Positions 53,235 through 61,356 of a stretch of DNA of 64,000 nucleotides are shown in pieces. Location of the stretch: assembly GCF_002876705.1 (NCBI RefSeq), contig NZ_MDAG01000057.1, positions 186,001 to 250,000 of the forward strand. Reading direction: 5' to 3'. This DNA is from Enterovibrio norvegicus_B. Its GTDB lineage: Bacteria; Pseudomonadota; Gammaproteobacteria; Enterobacterales; Vibrionaceae. Positions within the stretch are counted from its first letter, which is position 1; every line of letters starts with the position of its first letter. The notes beneath the pieces are model-generated. The model saw only the letters and a list, made by a program, of their open reading frames with translations, had not been told where the DNA came from and ran no database searches. The position numbers and the translations under genes were made by a program.

Positions 53235-54650
53235 ATGCGCATTCAGGCGAAATATCTACTTCCACTTCTTATTCCGTTGTTGGTGTTAGTTCTGCCAGCT
53301 TCGGCTTTTCCTTTTGAATCCATGACAGTGATGCAACAGCGTGCTATCGCGTTGTTTTTATTAGCAGCGTTGTGCTGGGTGCTAGAGCCCATTCCTATCT
53401 ACGCAACCTCAGTAGTGGTCATCGTTTTAGAGTTGCTTTTCTTATCCGATAAAGGATTAATTTGGTTCAGACGTGACGCTGGTACCCCAGAATTTGGCGG
53501 GTTGTTGAGTTACAGCGATGTCATGGCGACCTTTGCAAGCCCGATCATCATGCTATTTCTTGGTGGCTTTTTCCTTGCGATGGCAGCAACCAAATACCGT
53601 TTAGATATCAACCTTGCACGCGTGTTGCTCAAACCCTTTGGCGCAAAGCCTCAGTGGGTCATGGCGGGCTTAATGCTTATTACCGCCATTTTCTCTATGT
53701 TCATGTCGAATACGGCAACCACTGCCATGATGCTCGCGATTCTTACGCCCATTTTGGTGCTGTTTAAGCCGAATGACCCAGGCAAGATAGCGTTTGCACT
53801 GTCTATACCTGTTGCTGCAAACATTGGTGGTATTGGTACCCCAATCGGTACACCACCCAATGCGATTGCGTTGAAATACCTGACTGGCGAGAACATGATC
53901 ACCTTTGGTGAGTGGATGGCATTTGGTGTGCCGTTTGTGGCCATTATGTTGGTGCTTGCATGGGCGTTACTGTGTGCATTGTTCCCTTCAACAGAAACCA
54001 ACATGTCTCTGGACATTAAAGGAAAATTCTTAAAAACACCGAAGGCCATCACTGTGTATGTCACGTTCGCGGTGACAGTGGGGCTTTGGCTCATGGGTTC
54101 AAGCCATGGCATGAATTCTTACACCGTGGCCTTGATTCCCGTCGCTGTTTTCTCGATGACGGGCATCATCAACAAAGAAGATCTTAAAAAGATTTCATGG
54201 GACGTGCTTTGGTTGGTATCAGGTGGTTTTGCATTGGGCTTGGCCTTGGACAGAACCGGACTTGCGAAATTGTTGGTTAACAGCATTCCGTTTGAAAATT
54301 TTGCACCAGAAATCGTGCTAGTTGGCGCAGCCGCGCTGTGTTTGCTCATGGCAAACTTTATGTCTCATACCGCTACCGCTAACTTGCTGATGCCAATTAT
54401 GGCAGCGCTCGGTGTGTCAATGACGTCGTTGACGCCGTTGGGCGGCGAGATGACGCTGATCCTGGTGGTGACGTTTGCAGCATCGTTGGGCATGTCTTTA
54501 CCAATCAGCACACCGCCGAACGCCTTGGCACACGCAACGGGTCATGTGAACAGCAATCAGATGGCGAAAGTGGGCGTTATTCTGGGCGTGGGTGGTGTCG
54601 CCCTTAGCTTTGTCATGATTTGGATCTTGAGGCTGGTGAACTTTTTATGA
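53235..54650 (+). CDS. DASS (SLC13) Na+-coupled dicarboxylate-type transporter
   Basis: 471 residues from ATG 53235 with AAGGGA upstream. About 11-12 membrane segments. The two Na+/substrate motifs are visible: MSNTATTAMMLAIL with ANIGGIGTPIGTPPNAIAL, and MSHTATANLLMPIM with SLPISTPPNALAHA (the SNT and T-P-P-N signatures). The substrate is probably a C4-dicarboxylate, citrate or sulfate. Its stop overlaps the kinase ATG by four bases (ATGA), so transporter and sensor kinase are made together. Confidence 0.92.
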   Translation: MRIQAKYLLPLLIPLLVLVLPASAFPFESMTVMQQRAIALFLLAALCWVLEPIPIYATSVVVIVLELLFLSDKGLIWFRRDAGTPEFGGLLSYSDVMATFASPIIMLFLGGFFLAMAATKYRLDINLARVLLKPFGAKPQWVMAGLMLITAIFSMFMSNTATTAMMLAILTPILVLFKPNDPGKIAFALSIPVAANIGGIGTPIGTPPNAIALKYLTGENMITFGEWMAFGVPFVAIMLVLAWALLCALFPSTETNMSLDIKGKFLKTPKAITVYVTFAVTVGLWLMGSSHGMNSYTVALIPVAVFSMTGIINKEDLKKISWDVLWLVSGGFALGLALDRTGLAKLLVNSIPFENFAPEIVLVGAAALCLLMANFMSHTATANLLMPIMAALGVSMTSLTPLGGEMTLILVVTFAASLGMSLPISTPPNALAHATGHVNSNQMAKVGVILGVGGVALSFVMIWILRLVNFL

Positions 54651-56005
54651 GTTCAATGGCCGCACAATGCCCAATCTCTGAGCATGAATCGGTGCTAGCT
54701 CGGATCATTCGAGACTACTTTTGCTCGCCTGACCGGCAGTGTCAGGTCTTGGCGGGCATTGCTGTGCTTGAACAATCGGGGCATAACGACCGCTTGTATT
54801 ACCTGAAAAGCGGCAGCATGGCAGCCTACTATCAAGAAACGGATAGCAGCCTCCCCGTGCTGGTATTTCAAGTTGAAGCGGGCATGTTCTTTGGGGTGCA
54901 CAGCTTTTTCGCTGGCACCTTTAAAGCCTCGACAACCGTGGTTGCGCAAACGGATTGTGAACTGGCGTGGATTGATATTTCAACGAAAGCCGTCAATGAA
55001 GACACTTATGGTTCATTGAGTGCGCAGTTCATGCCTGTGATGGTGAGTGAACTTTCAAAACGCCAACAGCGTGCGAGCCTGAAAGCAGTCGCGAATGCGC
55101 AGTCACAGCAAAAACTCTTTCGTGCTGAGCAGATGACGACCTTGGGGCAATTGGCCGCAGGCATTGCGCATGAGCTTAACAATGCGGTGGGCGTGATTGA
55201 TAGCAAAGCGCAACGCTTGCAAGACACTTTGTCGTCATGGCTTGCTACATATCAACCGGATGCTCAATCTTTCTTCGATGTGGGTTTATCTCAGGGGCAA
55301 GGTGTGTCTTCCAGTGAAGCACGTGCTCGTGGAAAAACGTTCGAGAAGCAGCATGGCTTGTCGAGTAATAGAGCGCGTCTACTTGCACGAGCGTTGCCCC
55401 AAGACGCGGATATAAACGTGTGGTTGGCTGACCTTGATAATGCCTTGCATTTTTGGGAGCAAGGCAGAGAACTGCACGATCTACAAATTGCCGCCCAACA
55501 CGCCGTTTCCATTGTACGTTCTGTTAAGCAATTGGGCGGCGCAGATCATGAGCGAAACGAGCATGTTGATATCAATGACACGCTGCAAAAATCGCTCTCA
55601 TTGCTTCAAGGTGCCATTCGCGGCGTGACCGTGACACAAACCTTTGGGGATCTTCCTTTGCTGGTGGGCAGTAGCACTGAGTTCGTGCAGATTTGGGTTA
55701 ACCTGATTAAAAATGCCACTGAGGCCTTGGTAGATACTCCGTCACCAAACATTGATATTTATACCTTCACCTCCAAGGGCTGGCTGATTGTTACCATCGC
55801 AAATAATGGTCCTGTCATTGAAGAGAGCGTGCGTCGCAAAATCTTTCAACCTAATTTCACCACCCGTAAAGGTGGGTTGTCTTTTGGCCTGGGTCTTGGA
55901 TTGTCTATCGTCCAACGACTGGTTAACGAATATAACGGCTCTATCGCCGTCAAAAGTGACGCGGACATAACGACGTTTCGAGTCCGATTACCGCTAGGGG
56001 AATAA
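54647..56005 (+). CDS. Histidine kinase with cNMP-type domain, module 2
   Basis: 452 residues. Residues 12-125 are a cNMP-binding-like domain (LYYLKSGSMAAYY, VEAGMFFGVHSFFAGT). A coiled coil follows at 135-165. H-box LAAGIAHELNNAVG with His175. As in module 1, the second DHp helix (AAQHAVSIVRSVKQLGG, about 282-298) comes late, after an extra segment with SSSEARARGKTFEKQHGLSS and DADINVWLADLD, similar to the module 1 segment. HATPase: NLIKNATEALVD, NNGPVIEES, and FGLGLGLSIVQRL. There is no receiver and no membrane helix. It is coupled to the DASS transporter upstream and the receiver one base downstream. Confidence 0.92.
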   Translation: MSSMAAQCPISEHESVLARIIRDYFCSPDRQCQVLAGIAVLEQSGHNDRLYYLKSGSMAAYYQETDSSLPVLVFQVEAGMFFGVHSFFAGTFKASTTVVAQTDCELAWIDISTKAVNEDTYGSLSAQFMPVMVSELSKRQQRASLKAVANAQSQQKLFRAEQMTTLGQLAAGIAHELNNAVGVIDSKAQRLQDTLSSWLATYQPDAQSFFDVGLSQGQGVSSSEARARGKTFEKQHGLSSNRARLLARALPQDADINVWLADLDNALHFWEQGRELHDLQIAAQHAVSIVRSVKQLGGADHERNEHVDINDTLQKSLSLLQGAIRGVTVTQTFGDLPLLVGSSTEFVQIWVNLIKNATEALVDTPSPNIDIYTFTSKGWLIVTIANNGPVIEESVRRKIFQPNFTTRKGGLSFGLGLGLSIVQRLVNEYNGSIAVKSDADITTFRVRLPLGE

Positions 56006-56006
56006 C

Positions 56007-56480
56007 ATGGAAAAAATCAACATTATCTGCGTTGACGATCAGCGTGAAGTGCTTAGCGCCGTGCTTAAGGATTTAGCGCCTCTTGCCGACATTTTTCATA
56101 TTGAAGATTGTGAATCTGCAGATGAAGCCCTTGAACTTATCGACGAGTTAGATGCGGAAGGCGAGCACGTTGCCCTCATCATTTCCGATCATGTCATGCC
56201 GGGAAAAACGGGGGTGGAATTGCTTACTGAAGTGTCGGCAGATACACGTTTCAGTCACACGCGTAAAATGCTTCTGACAGGGCAGGCTACCCATGCTGAT
56301 ACCATTGAAGCCATCAATAGTGCGTGTATTGACCGTTATTTCGAAAAGCCTTGGAAGGCTGAATTACTGTGTGACGCTGCGAAAGCGTTAGTGACACAGT
56401 ACATCTTTGACCTGGGCATTGATTATCGTGATTACCAAGATGCGCTGGATACCAATGTGGTGTTTGCACGTTTGAAGTAA
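56007..56480 (+). CDS. Stand-alone receiver domain protein, module 2
   Basis: 157 residues. It is a receiver with Asp10-Asp11, Asp61 (IISDHVMP), Thr91 (LLTGQA) and Lys114 (FEKPW), in the same register as the two module 1 receivers. It has a 35-residue helical tail with DALDTNVVFARL and no output domain. It starts one base after the kinase stop. It is the probable phospho-partner of that kinase; how it passes the signal on is unknown. Confidence 0.92.
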   Translation: MEKINIICVDDQREVLSAVLKDLAPLADIFHIEDCESADEALELIDELDAEGEHVALIISDHVMPGKTGVELLTEVSADTRFSHTRKMLLTGQATHADTIEAINSACIDRYFEKPWKAELLCDAAKALVTQYIFDLGIDYRDYQDALDTNVVFARLK

Positions 56481-56491
56481 CGCATTGTTGA

Positions 56492-56540
56492 AGAAAAGAG
56501 AAAAGAGAAAAGAGAAAAGAGAAAAGAGAAAAGAGAAAAG
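56492..56540. repeat. Seven tandem copies of a 7-base unit
   Basis: AGAAAAG repeats seven times without a mismatch between the receiver gene and the zntA promoter. Pure purine strand. It is 64 bases upstream of the zntA -35. Confidence 0.95.
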
Positions 56541-56604
56541 GTCGTACTCTCGTCGCAATGAGATGTGACCTTGAATCGAAAACCGGATTTTTCTAACGTG
56601 GCAC

Positions 56605-56636
56605 TTGACCTTGGAGTTACCTCCAAGGTTTACACT
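56605..56636 (+). promoter_or_regulatory. MerR-type operator-promoter of zntA
   Basis: TTGACC (-35, 56605-56610) and TACACT (-10, 56631-56636) are 20 bases apart, too long for normal use. The gap holds ACCTTGGAG / CTCCAAGGT (56608-56629), 9-base arms around TTAC. This is the layout of promoters twisted open by ZntR/CueR/CadR-type metal regulators. No MerR gene is in the window. Confidence 0.88.
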
Positions 56637-56667
56637 GATTGTATCAACCCATAAAGGAGATAAGGTC

Positions 56668-59076
56668 ATGTGCCATTCTTGTTCATCATCGCGTTGCAAA
56701 AACACCGCGCATGCGCATTCATCAACACACCTTCAGAGCACGACAGTCTCAAGTGAAACCTGCTGCAACACGTCAAGTACCGTTGCGTCATCATCTTGTT
56801 CTGTTTCTGATGGCATGCAGGAAGACAGCGACGATCCTGCGCGAGCCCGTGGTTGTCGCCAAGAAAAAGACGTTAATATCGTTCATGAACATGAACATGA
56901 ACACAATCACAAATCATCCTGTTGTGCGACATCCAAACCCGAGCCAGAAGCCGTTATCCGTGGTGACAATGTGGTTGAATGGCGCGTGTCGAACATGGAT
57001 TGCCCAAGCTGTGCAGGCAAGCTAGAAACGGCATTGCGTGGCATTGACGGCCTTGTCGATGCAAAGGTACGTTTTGCGACAGAAAAACTTGTTGTCAGCT
57101 TCTCTGCGTCGCCTTCAGAAGCATCGCTCTCTGCCATAAAAACCCGTGCTGAAAAAACAGGTTTCCCCCTCACTTCTGTCTCTGAACCCAAAAAAGCCCA
57201 AACGCCGCTGTCACTTATTGAGCGCATTCAAAAAGAAGGCGTGTTGATTGCGCTCATCTCTGTCATGGCGTTAGCGGGTGTGTTGTCTTTCTGGAATACA
57301 GAACTTTCGAGCACCTTGTTCACGTTAGCGACCGTGATGGGTTTGTTACCTATTTTGAGAAAAGCCGGAACCTTGGCCAAAAGTGGTTCGCCATTTTCCA
57401 TCGAAATGCTAATGAGCATTGCGGCATTGGGGGCGTTATACCTGGGCGAAACCGTCGAAGCAGCTATGGTGTTGGTGCTGTTCTTGATAGGTGAACGTCT
57501 TGAAGGGTATGCGTCTTCCAGGGCGAGGGATGGCATTCAAGCGTTAATGGCACTGGTGCCAGACGACGTTATTCGCATTGACGATGACGGCAAACGTAAA
57601 AGCGTCGCTGTGTCGAGTTTGCAGCCTTCACACTGCATAGAAATTGCGCCAGGTGGCAGATTGCCTGCAGACGCAGAGCTGATGGGTCACCCTGCCAGTT
57701 TTGATTTGAGTGCGTTGACGGGCGAATCGATCCCCGTAGAGAAACAGGTGGGCGAGAACGTCCCCGCAGGCGCGTTGGTTGTTGACCAAGTGGTGCAACT
57801 GCGTGTTGTGTCAGAACAAGGCAAGAGTGCAATTGACCGTATTCTTACGCTGATAGAAGAAGCGGAATCACGCCGCGCGCCCGTGGAGCGTTTTATCGAC
57901 CGCTTTAGTCGCTGGTATACGCCATTGATGATTCTGGTTGCTGCACTCGTCGTGATTGTGCCGCCGTTGATGTTTGGCGAAAGTTGGGATACGTGGGTGT
58001 ATCGTGGCCTCGCGCTGCTGCTCATTGCTTGCCCGTGTGCCTTGGTGATTTCAACGCCAGCGGCGATGACCTCTGGCCTTGCCGCTGCAGCAAGGCAGGG
58101 CGCATTGATTAAAGGCGGTGCAGCACTAGAAGCTCTCAGCAAGGTGGATTACATCGCTTTCGACAAAACTGGCACCTTGACGGAAGGCAAGCCAGTAGTG
58201 ACTGACATTCTGACATGGTCAGGCGACGAGCAAACATTGATCGCGCAGTCTGCAGCGATTGAAACAGGTTCGCATCATCCCCTTGCTAAAGCATTGGTTG
58301 CCGAAGCAAAGCATCGACAAGTCCCTGAGTTAATTGCTCAACAGATGAAAGCGACGGCAGGACGAGGCGTATCTGGTTTGGTTGAAGGGAAAATGATTGC
58401 GCTGGTGGCACTCGATAAACTTGATGCCAACCAGGACATCAGCGATGCGCAGCAGGACGCTGCACAAGCGCTGGCGATGTCAGGAAAAACTGTTGCTGTT
58501 GTTTTCGTCGACAAAGAAGCAAAAGGTGCCATCGCGTGGCGTGATGAGCTGCGTGGCACAGCAAAAGAGACCGTGTCTGCACTCAACCTTGAAGGCGTCC
58601 GCTCCGTCATGTTGACAGGAGATAACCCCAAAGCGGCGGCAGGTCTTGCTGCACAGTTAAACATGGAGTACCGCGCTGGCCTTATGCCTGAAGGTAAAGT
58701 TGATGCCATCAATGAACTTGCGAAAGGAGCTCGTGTTGCCATGGTGGGGGATGGCATCAACGATGCGCCAGCAATGAAGGCGGCAACCATTGGCATTGCA
58801 ATGGGTGGGGGGACTGACGTTGCGCTTGAAACCGCAGACATTGCGCTGAGTCATAATCGCATTGAAAGCTTGCCTGATATTGTCAATCTAGCGCGCGCAA
58901 CCATGTCTAACGTCCATCAAAATGTCGCCCTGGCCGTTGGCCTAAAAGCCATTTTCCTCGTGACCACTGTGCTTGGTTTTACAGGGCTATGGGTTGCTGT
59001 GCTTGCAGACAGTGGAGCAACGGCGATCGTGACCATGAATGCACTAAGATTGTTGAAATGGGGTAAGAAGAAATAA
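56668..59076 (+). CDS. zntA: Zn/Cd/Pb-exporting P-type ATPase
   Basis: 802 residues from ATG 56668, with GGAG upstream; the longer open frame begins inside the promoter and is discarded. Residues 1-100 are an unusually long Cys/His-rich tail (CHSCSSSRC, several CC pairs, HEHEHEHNH). Residues 105-170 form one HMA domain with MDCPSCAG. Then follow the actuator motif LTGESIPVEK, the transmembrane metal site CPCALVIST, phosphorylation DKTGTLTEGKP, HP-motif GSHHPLAKAL, and GDGINDAPAMKAA. The CPC motif and promoter type mark a ZntA-type exporter of divalent soft metals. Confidence 0.95.
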   Translation: MCHSCSSSRCKNTAHAHSSTHLQSTTVSSETCCNTSSTVASSSCSVSDGMQEDSDDPARARGCRQEKDVNIVHEHEHEHNHKSSCCATSKPEPEAVIRGDNVVEWRVSNMDCPSCAGKLETALRGIDGLVDAKVRFATEKLVVSFSASPSEASLSAIKTRAEKTGFPLTSVSEPKKAQTPLSLIERIQKEGVLIALISVMALAGVLSFWNTELSSTLFTLATVMGLLPILRKAGTLAKSGSPFSIEMLMSIAALGALYLGETVEAAMVLVLFLIGERLEGYASSRARDGIQALMALVPDDVIRIDDDGKRKSVAVSSLQPSHCIEIAPGGRLPADAELMGHPASFDLSALTGESIPVEKQVGENVPAGALVVDQVVQLRVVSEQGKSAIDRILTLIEEAESRRAPVERFIDRFSRWYTPLMILVAALVVIVPPLMFGESWDTWVYRGLALLLIACPCALVISTPAAMTSGLAAAARQGALIKGGAALEALSKVDYIAFDKTGTLTEGKPVVTDILTWSGDEQTLIAQSAAIETGSHHPLAKALVAEAKHRQVPELIAQQMKATAGRGVSGLVEGKMIALVALDKLDANQDISDAQQDAAQALAMSGKTVAVVFVDKEAKGAIAWRDELRGTAKETVSALNLEGVRSVMLTGDNPKAAAGLAAQLNMEYRAGLMPEGKVDAINELAKGARVAMVGDGINDAPAMKAATIGIAMGGGTDVALETADIALSHNRIESLPDIVNLARATMSNVHQNVALAVGLKAIFLVTTVLGFTGLWVAVLADSGATAIVTMNALRLLKWGKKK

Positions 59077-59188
59077 TCTACGCACTGCTAATCTAAGTGG
59101 GCATGGTGACGGTAAATCTAACGATATTGATTGTTCATAGTGATTCAGATCGACAATTGGTGAAATCATGTGAAAACAGGATGGTTCA

Positions 59189-59208
59189 ATAGTGATATTA
59201 ATCACTTT
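59189..59208. promoter_or_regulatory. Probable CRP site upstream of udp
   Basis: AGTGATATTAATCACT is a perfect dyad with GTGA-N6-TCAC, centred 126 bases before the udp start codon. Weaker TGTGA half-sites lie at 59169 and 59230. The udp gene of E. coli is under CRP and CytR. Confidence 0.65.
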
Positions 59209-59324
59209 AAAATTTTCACTGGACGCTATTGTGAACATATTGAATGCCACAGCCCATTTTCTAGTGGCAATGTAGACAAGAGTAATGACTTATCTTGTTG
59301 AACCCAAGCATTGAGGAAAGCGTT

Positions 59325-60098
59325 ATGACTGAGCAAACTGTATTTCATTTAGGTGTTTCTAAAGCGGATCTTGAAGGCGCCAAAATGGCGATCATTCCGG
59401 GAGACCCTGCTCGCGTTGAAAAAATCGCAGCATTGATGGAAACGTCGAAATTCCTTGCTAGTCACCGTGAGTACACCTTGTACTTAGGGCGTATTGATGA
59501 CAAGCCAGTCGTGGTATGTTCAACCGGCATTGGTGGCCCATCAACATCCATTGCTGTTGAAGAATTGGCGCAGTTGGGCATTGAAACCTTCCTTCGTGTG
59601 GGTACAACCGGTGCGATTCAGCCGAACATCAATGTTGGCGATATGATCGTGACGACGGCATCTGTGCGTTTGGATGGTGCAAGCTGCCACTTTGCGCCAT
59701 TAGAATTTCCTGCGGTTGCAGACTTTGATGTTGCGACAGCGATGAAAGTGGCTGCCGATGCGTCAGGTGCAAAAGTGCACACAGGCGTTACCGCATCGAG
59801 TGATACTTTCTACCCAGGTCAAGAGCGCTATGACACTTTCAGTGGTCGTGTTGTGCGTCGCTTCCAAGGCTCAATGAAAGAGTGGCAAGACATGGGTGTG
59901 TTGAACTTCGAAATGGAATCGGCAACCTTGCTTACCATGTGTGCAAGTTCAGGGCTGCGTGCAGGATGCATCGCGGGCGTTATCATCAATCGCACACAAA
60001 AAGAAATTCCAGACCAAGCAACCATGGCCGAAACCGAAGCGCGTTCTATTCGTGCTGTGGTTGAGTCGGCGCGTAATCTGATGAAGATGGATGGATAA
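59325..60098 (+). CDS. udp: Uridine phosphorylase
   Basis: 257 residues from ATG 59325 (GAGGAAAG upstream). It opens TVFHLGVSKADLEGAKMAIIPGDPARVEKIA with the phosphate-site GDP, then CSTGIGGPSTSIAVEEL, RVGTTGAIQ and FEMESATLL, all typical of E. coli Udp. It splits uridine into uracil and ribose-1-phosphate. It is monocistronic with CRP-like sites upstream. Confidence 0.97.
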   Translation: MTEQTVFHLGVSKADLEGAKMAIIPGDPARVEKIAALMETSKFLASHREYTLYLGRIDDKPVVVCSTGIGGPSTSIAVEELAQLGIETFLRVGTTGAIQPNINVGDMIVTTASVRLDGASCHFAPLEFPAVADFDVATAMKVAADASGAKVHTGVTASSDTFYPGQERYDTFSGRVVRRFQGSMKEWQDMGVLNFEMESATLLTMCASSGLRAGCIAGVIINRTQKEIPDQATMAETEARSIRAVVESARNLMKMDG

Positions 60099-60138
60099 TC
60101 GCGTCATTTCTAGCGATTAGTTCTTCGAGTGAAGATAA

Positions 60139-60168
60139 GAAAGCCAGCAGAGATGCTGGCTTTTTTGT
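60139..60168. terminator. Bidirectional intrinsic terminator
   Basis: GAAAGCCAGC / GCTGGCTTTTTT with an AGAGAT loop lies between convergent udp and the CARF nuclease gene. Confidence 0.88.
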
Positions 60169-60186
60169 TTTCTGTTGCGTCTCTAC

Positions 60187-61356
60187 TTATGCAAAGGACG
60201 TCTTTTCATAACCACCGGCTTTCAGGAACCATTGGTGTAAGTGGGTTTTCAAATCGCCCAATTGATCAGGGCCAATAAGTGCCAAACCAAGGTCCGTTGC
60301 GCGAGTTATGTCATGATGACGAAGCGGGCGGAAGCTGACCAACATAGCGCGCGCTTGGAGGCCGCCTAATAGGTCGCGAATAGATTCCAGCTTGTACAAG
60401 GTATCATCACCGTCGCTCGACATCCCTTTGGTTTTGCACTCAATGATGTGAAGTTTGTTATTCACCACCGTGGCAACATCCAATTCATTACGTACTTCTT
60501 TTTCGCCAATCTGACGATAAACTTGCACACCCAATGAGTAGTCTTGAATGGTCAGCAACTCACGCTGAATTTGTTCAACGATGTGGTGTACATACCATTC
60601 GAGCCATTCGCCATTCGCAAAACGGCGCGCCGCTTCGTTGGCGAAGGTCAAGGTGCCACCTTGGTACGATGATAGCCCTGCATCGTTCAAATCATCAATC
60701 AGCATACCCAATTCGCGGTAGCCTTGTTGTTTCTCACTCAGCTCCACATCAAGACGCTGTTCTTTACGACAAGTGGTCGCCAAGTAATTTAACGTGGCAA
60801 GGCCTGGGCCAAGTTCATAGGCATTGCTTGCCCATTTGTGGCCGACGCTTTCAATGGTGGTTTCAAGTGGGCTTCGAATATTGTCTTCAAGCAACTCACA
60901 ACGTGCACCAAAAATGGTGAGATAGTCGCTAATATTGATGTGATCTTCCACCTGTTGCTGTTGTCGACCCTCAGGGAAAAGCCAGCACAGCTCGTCGCTG
61001 AAAGGTTCAATGACATAAATCGGCCACTGGTAGGTGCGGAACACTTCATAGGCAGAAAGTAGACGGTGGCGAAGTCCGCAGCTTGCATTGAAGTAAACTT
61101 TAGCGCTTTCTTGCTTCAGTTTTTCAGCTAACTCAACAAGCTTGGACTTGATGAGTGGGATATTGATGTCTGTAGGGATCACGTAAAATTCAGTCTGAAT
61201 GCCTTTCGGTAGCAAGACCTTACTCAGCTGATCAAATTGGTTCTGCTGTTCCTCAACGCCAATAAAGATCACTCTCTCGGCCTGTGATTGGCGGTGCAGC
61301 AAAGCGGTGACCAGCCTCACGGGGTCTTGGTCGATAATACCAACATGAATGGCCAT
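60187..61356 (-). CDS. CARF-nuclease protein, DUF1887 (Can2/Card1/VC1899-like)
   Basis: 389 residues from ATG 61356, with GGAGTAACT just upstream. Residues 1-150 form a CARF-like Rossmann domain: HVGIIDQDPVRLVTALL, VIFIGVEEQ, and VYFNASCGLRHRLLSAYEVF (residues 87-106) at the position of the ligand loop. A middle winged-helix-like part follows (residues about 200-245). Residues 248-350 are a PD-(D/E)XK nuclease: GEWLEWYVHHIV, NELDVATVV with Glu291 and Asp293, and LHIIECKTKG with Glu306 and Lys308. Relatives Can2 and Card1 cut nucleic acids when a CRISPR cyclic oligoadenylate binds. VC1899 of Vibrio cholerae is a family member without an obvious CRISPR link, and no CRISPR or cas gene is seen here. 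Confidence 0.88.
   Translation of the reverse strand: MAIHVGIIDQDPVRLVTALLHRQSQAERVIFIGVEEQQNQFDQLSKVLLPKGIQTEFYVIPTDINIPLIKSKLVELAEKLKQESAKVYFNASCGLRHRLLSAYEVFRTYQWPIYVIEPFSDELCWLFPEGRQQQQVEDHINISDYLTIFGARCELLEDNIRSPLETTIESVGHKWASNAYELGPGLATLNYLATTCRKEQRLDVELSEKQQGYRELGMLIDDLNDAGLSSYQGGTLTFANEAARRFANGEWLEWYVHHIVEQIQRELLTIQDYSLGVQVYRQIGEKEVRNELDVATVVNNKLHIIECKTKGMSSDGDDTLYKLESIRDLLGGLQARAMLVSFRPLRHHDITRATDLGLALIGPDQLGDLKTHLHQWFLKAGGYEKTSFA

Noticed and set aside
56492..56540. CRISPR array
   Set aside because: The repeat is a 7-base tandem unit without spacers; no CRISPR-like repeat-spacer pattern was found anywhere, including near the CARF nuclease.
56605..56667. N-terminal extension of ZntA
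   Set aside because: This stretch is the MerR-type promoter itself, so it cannot be coding.
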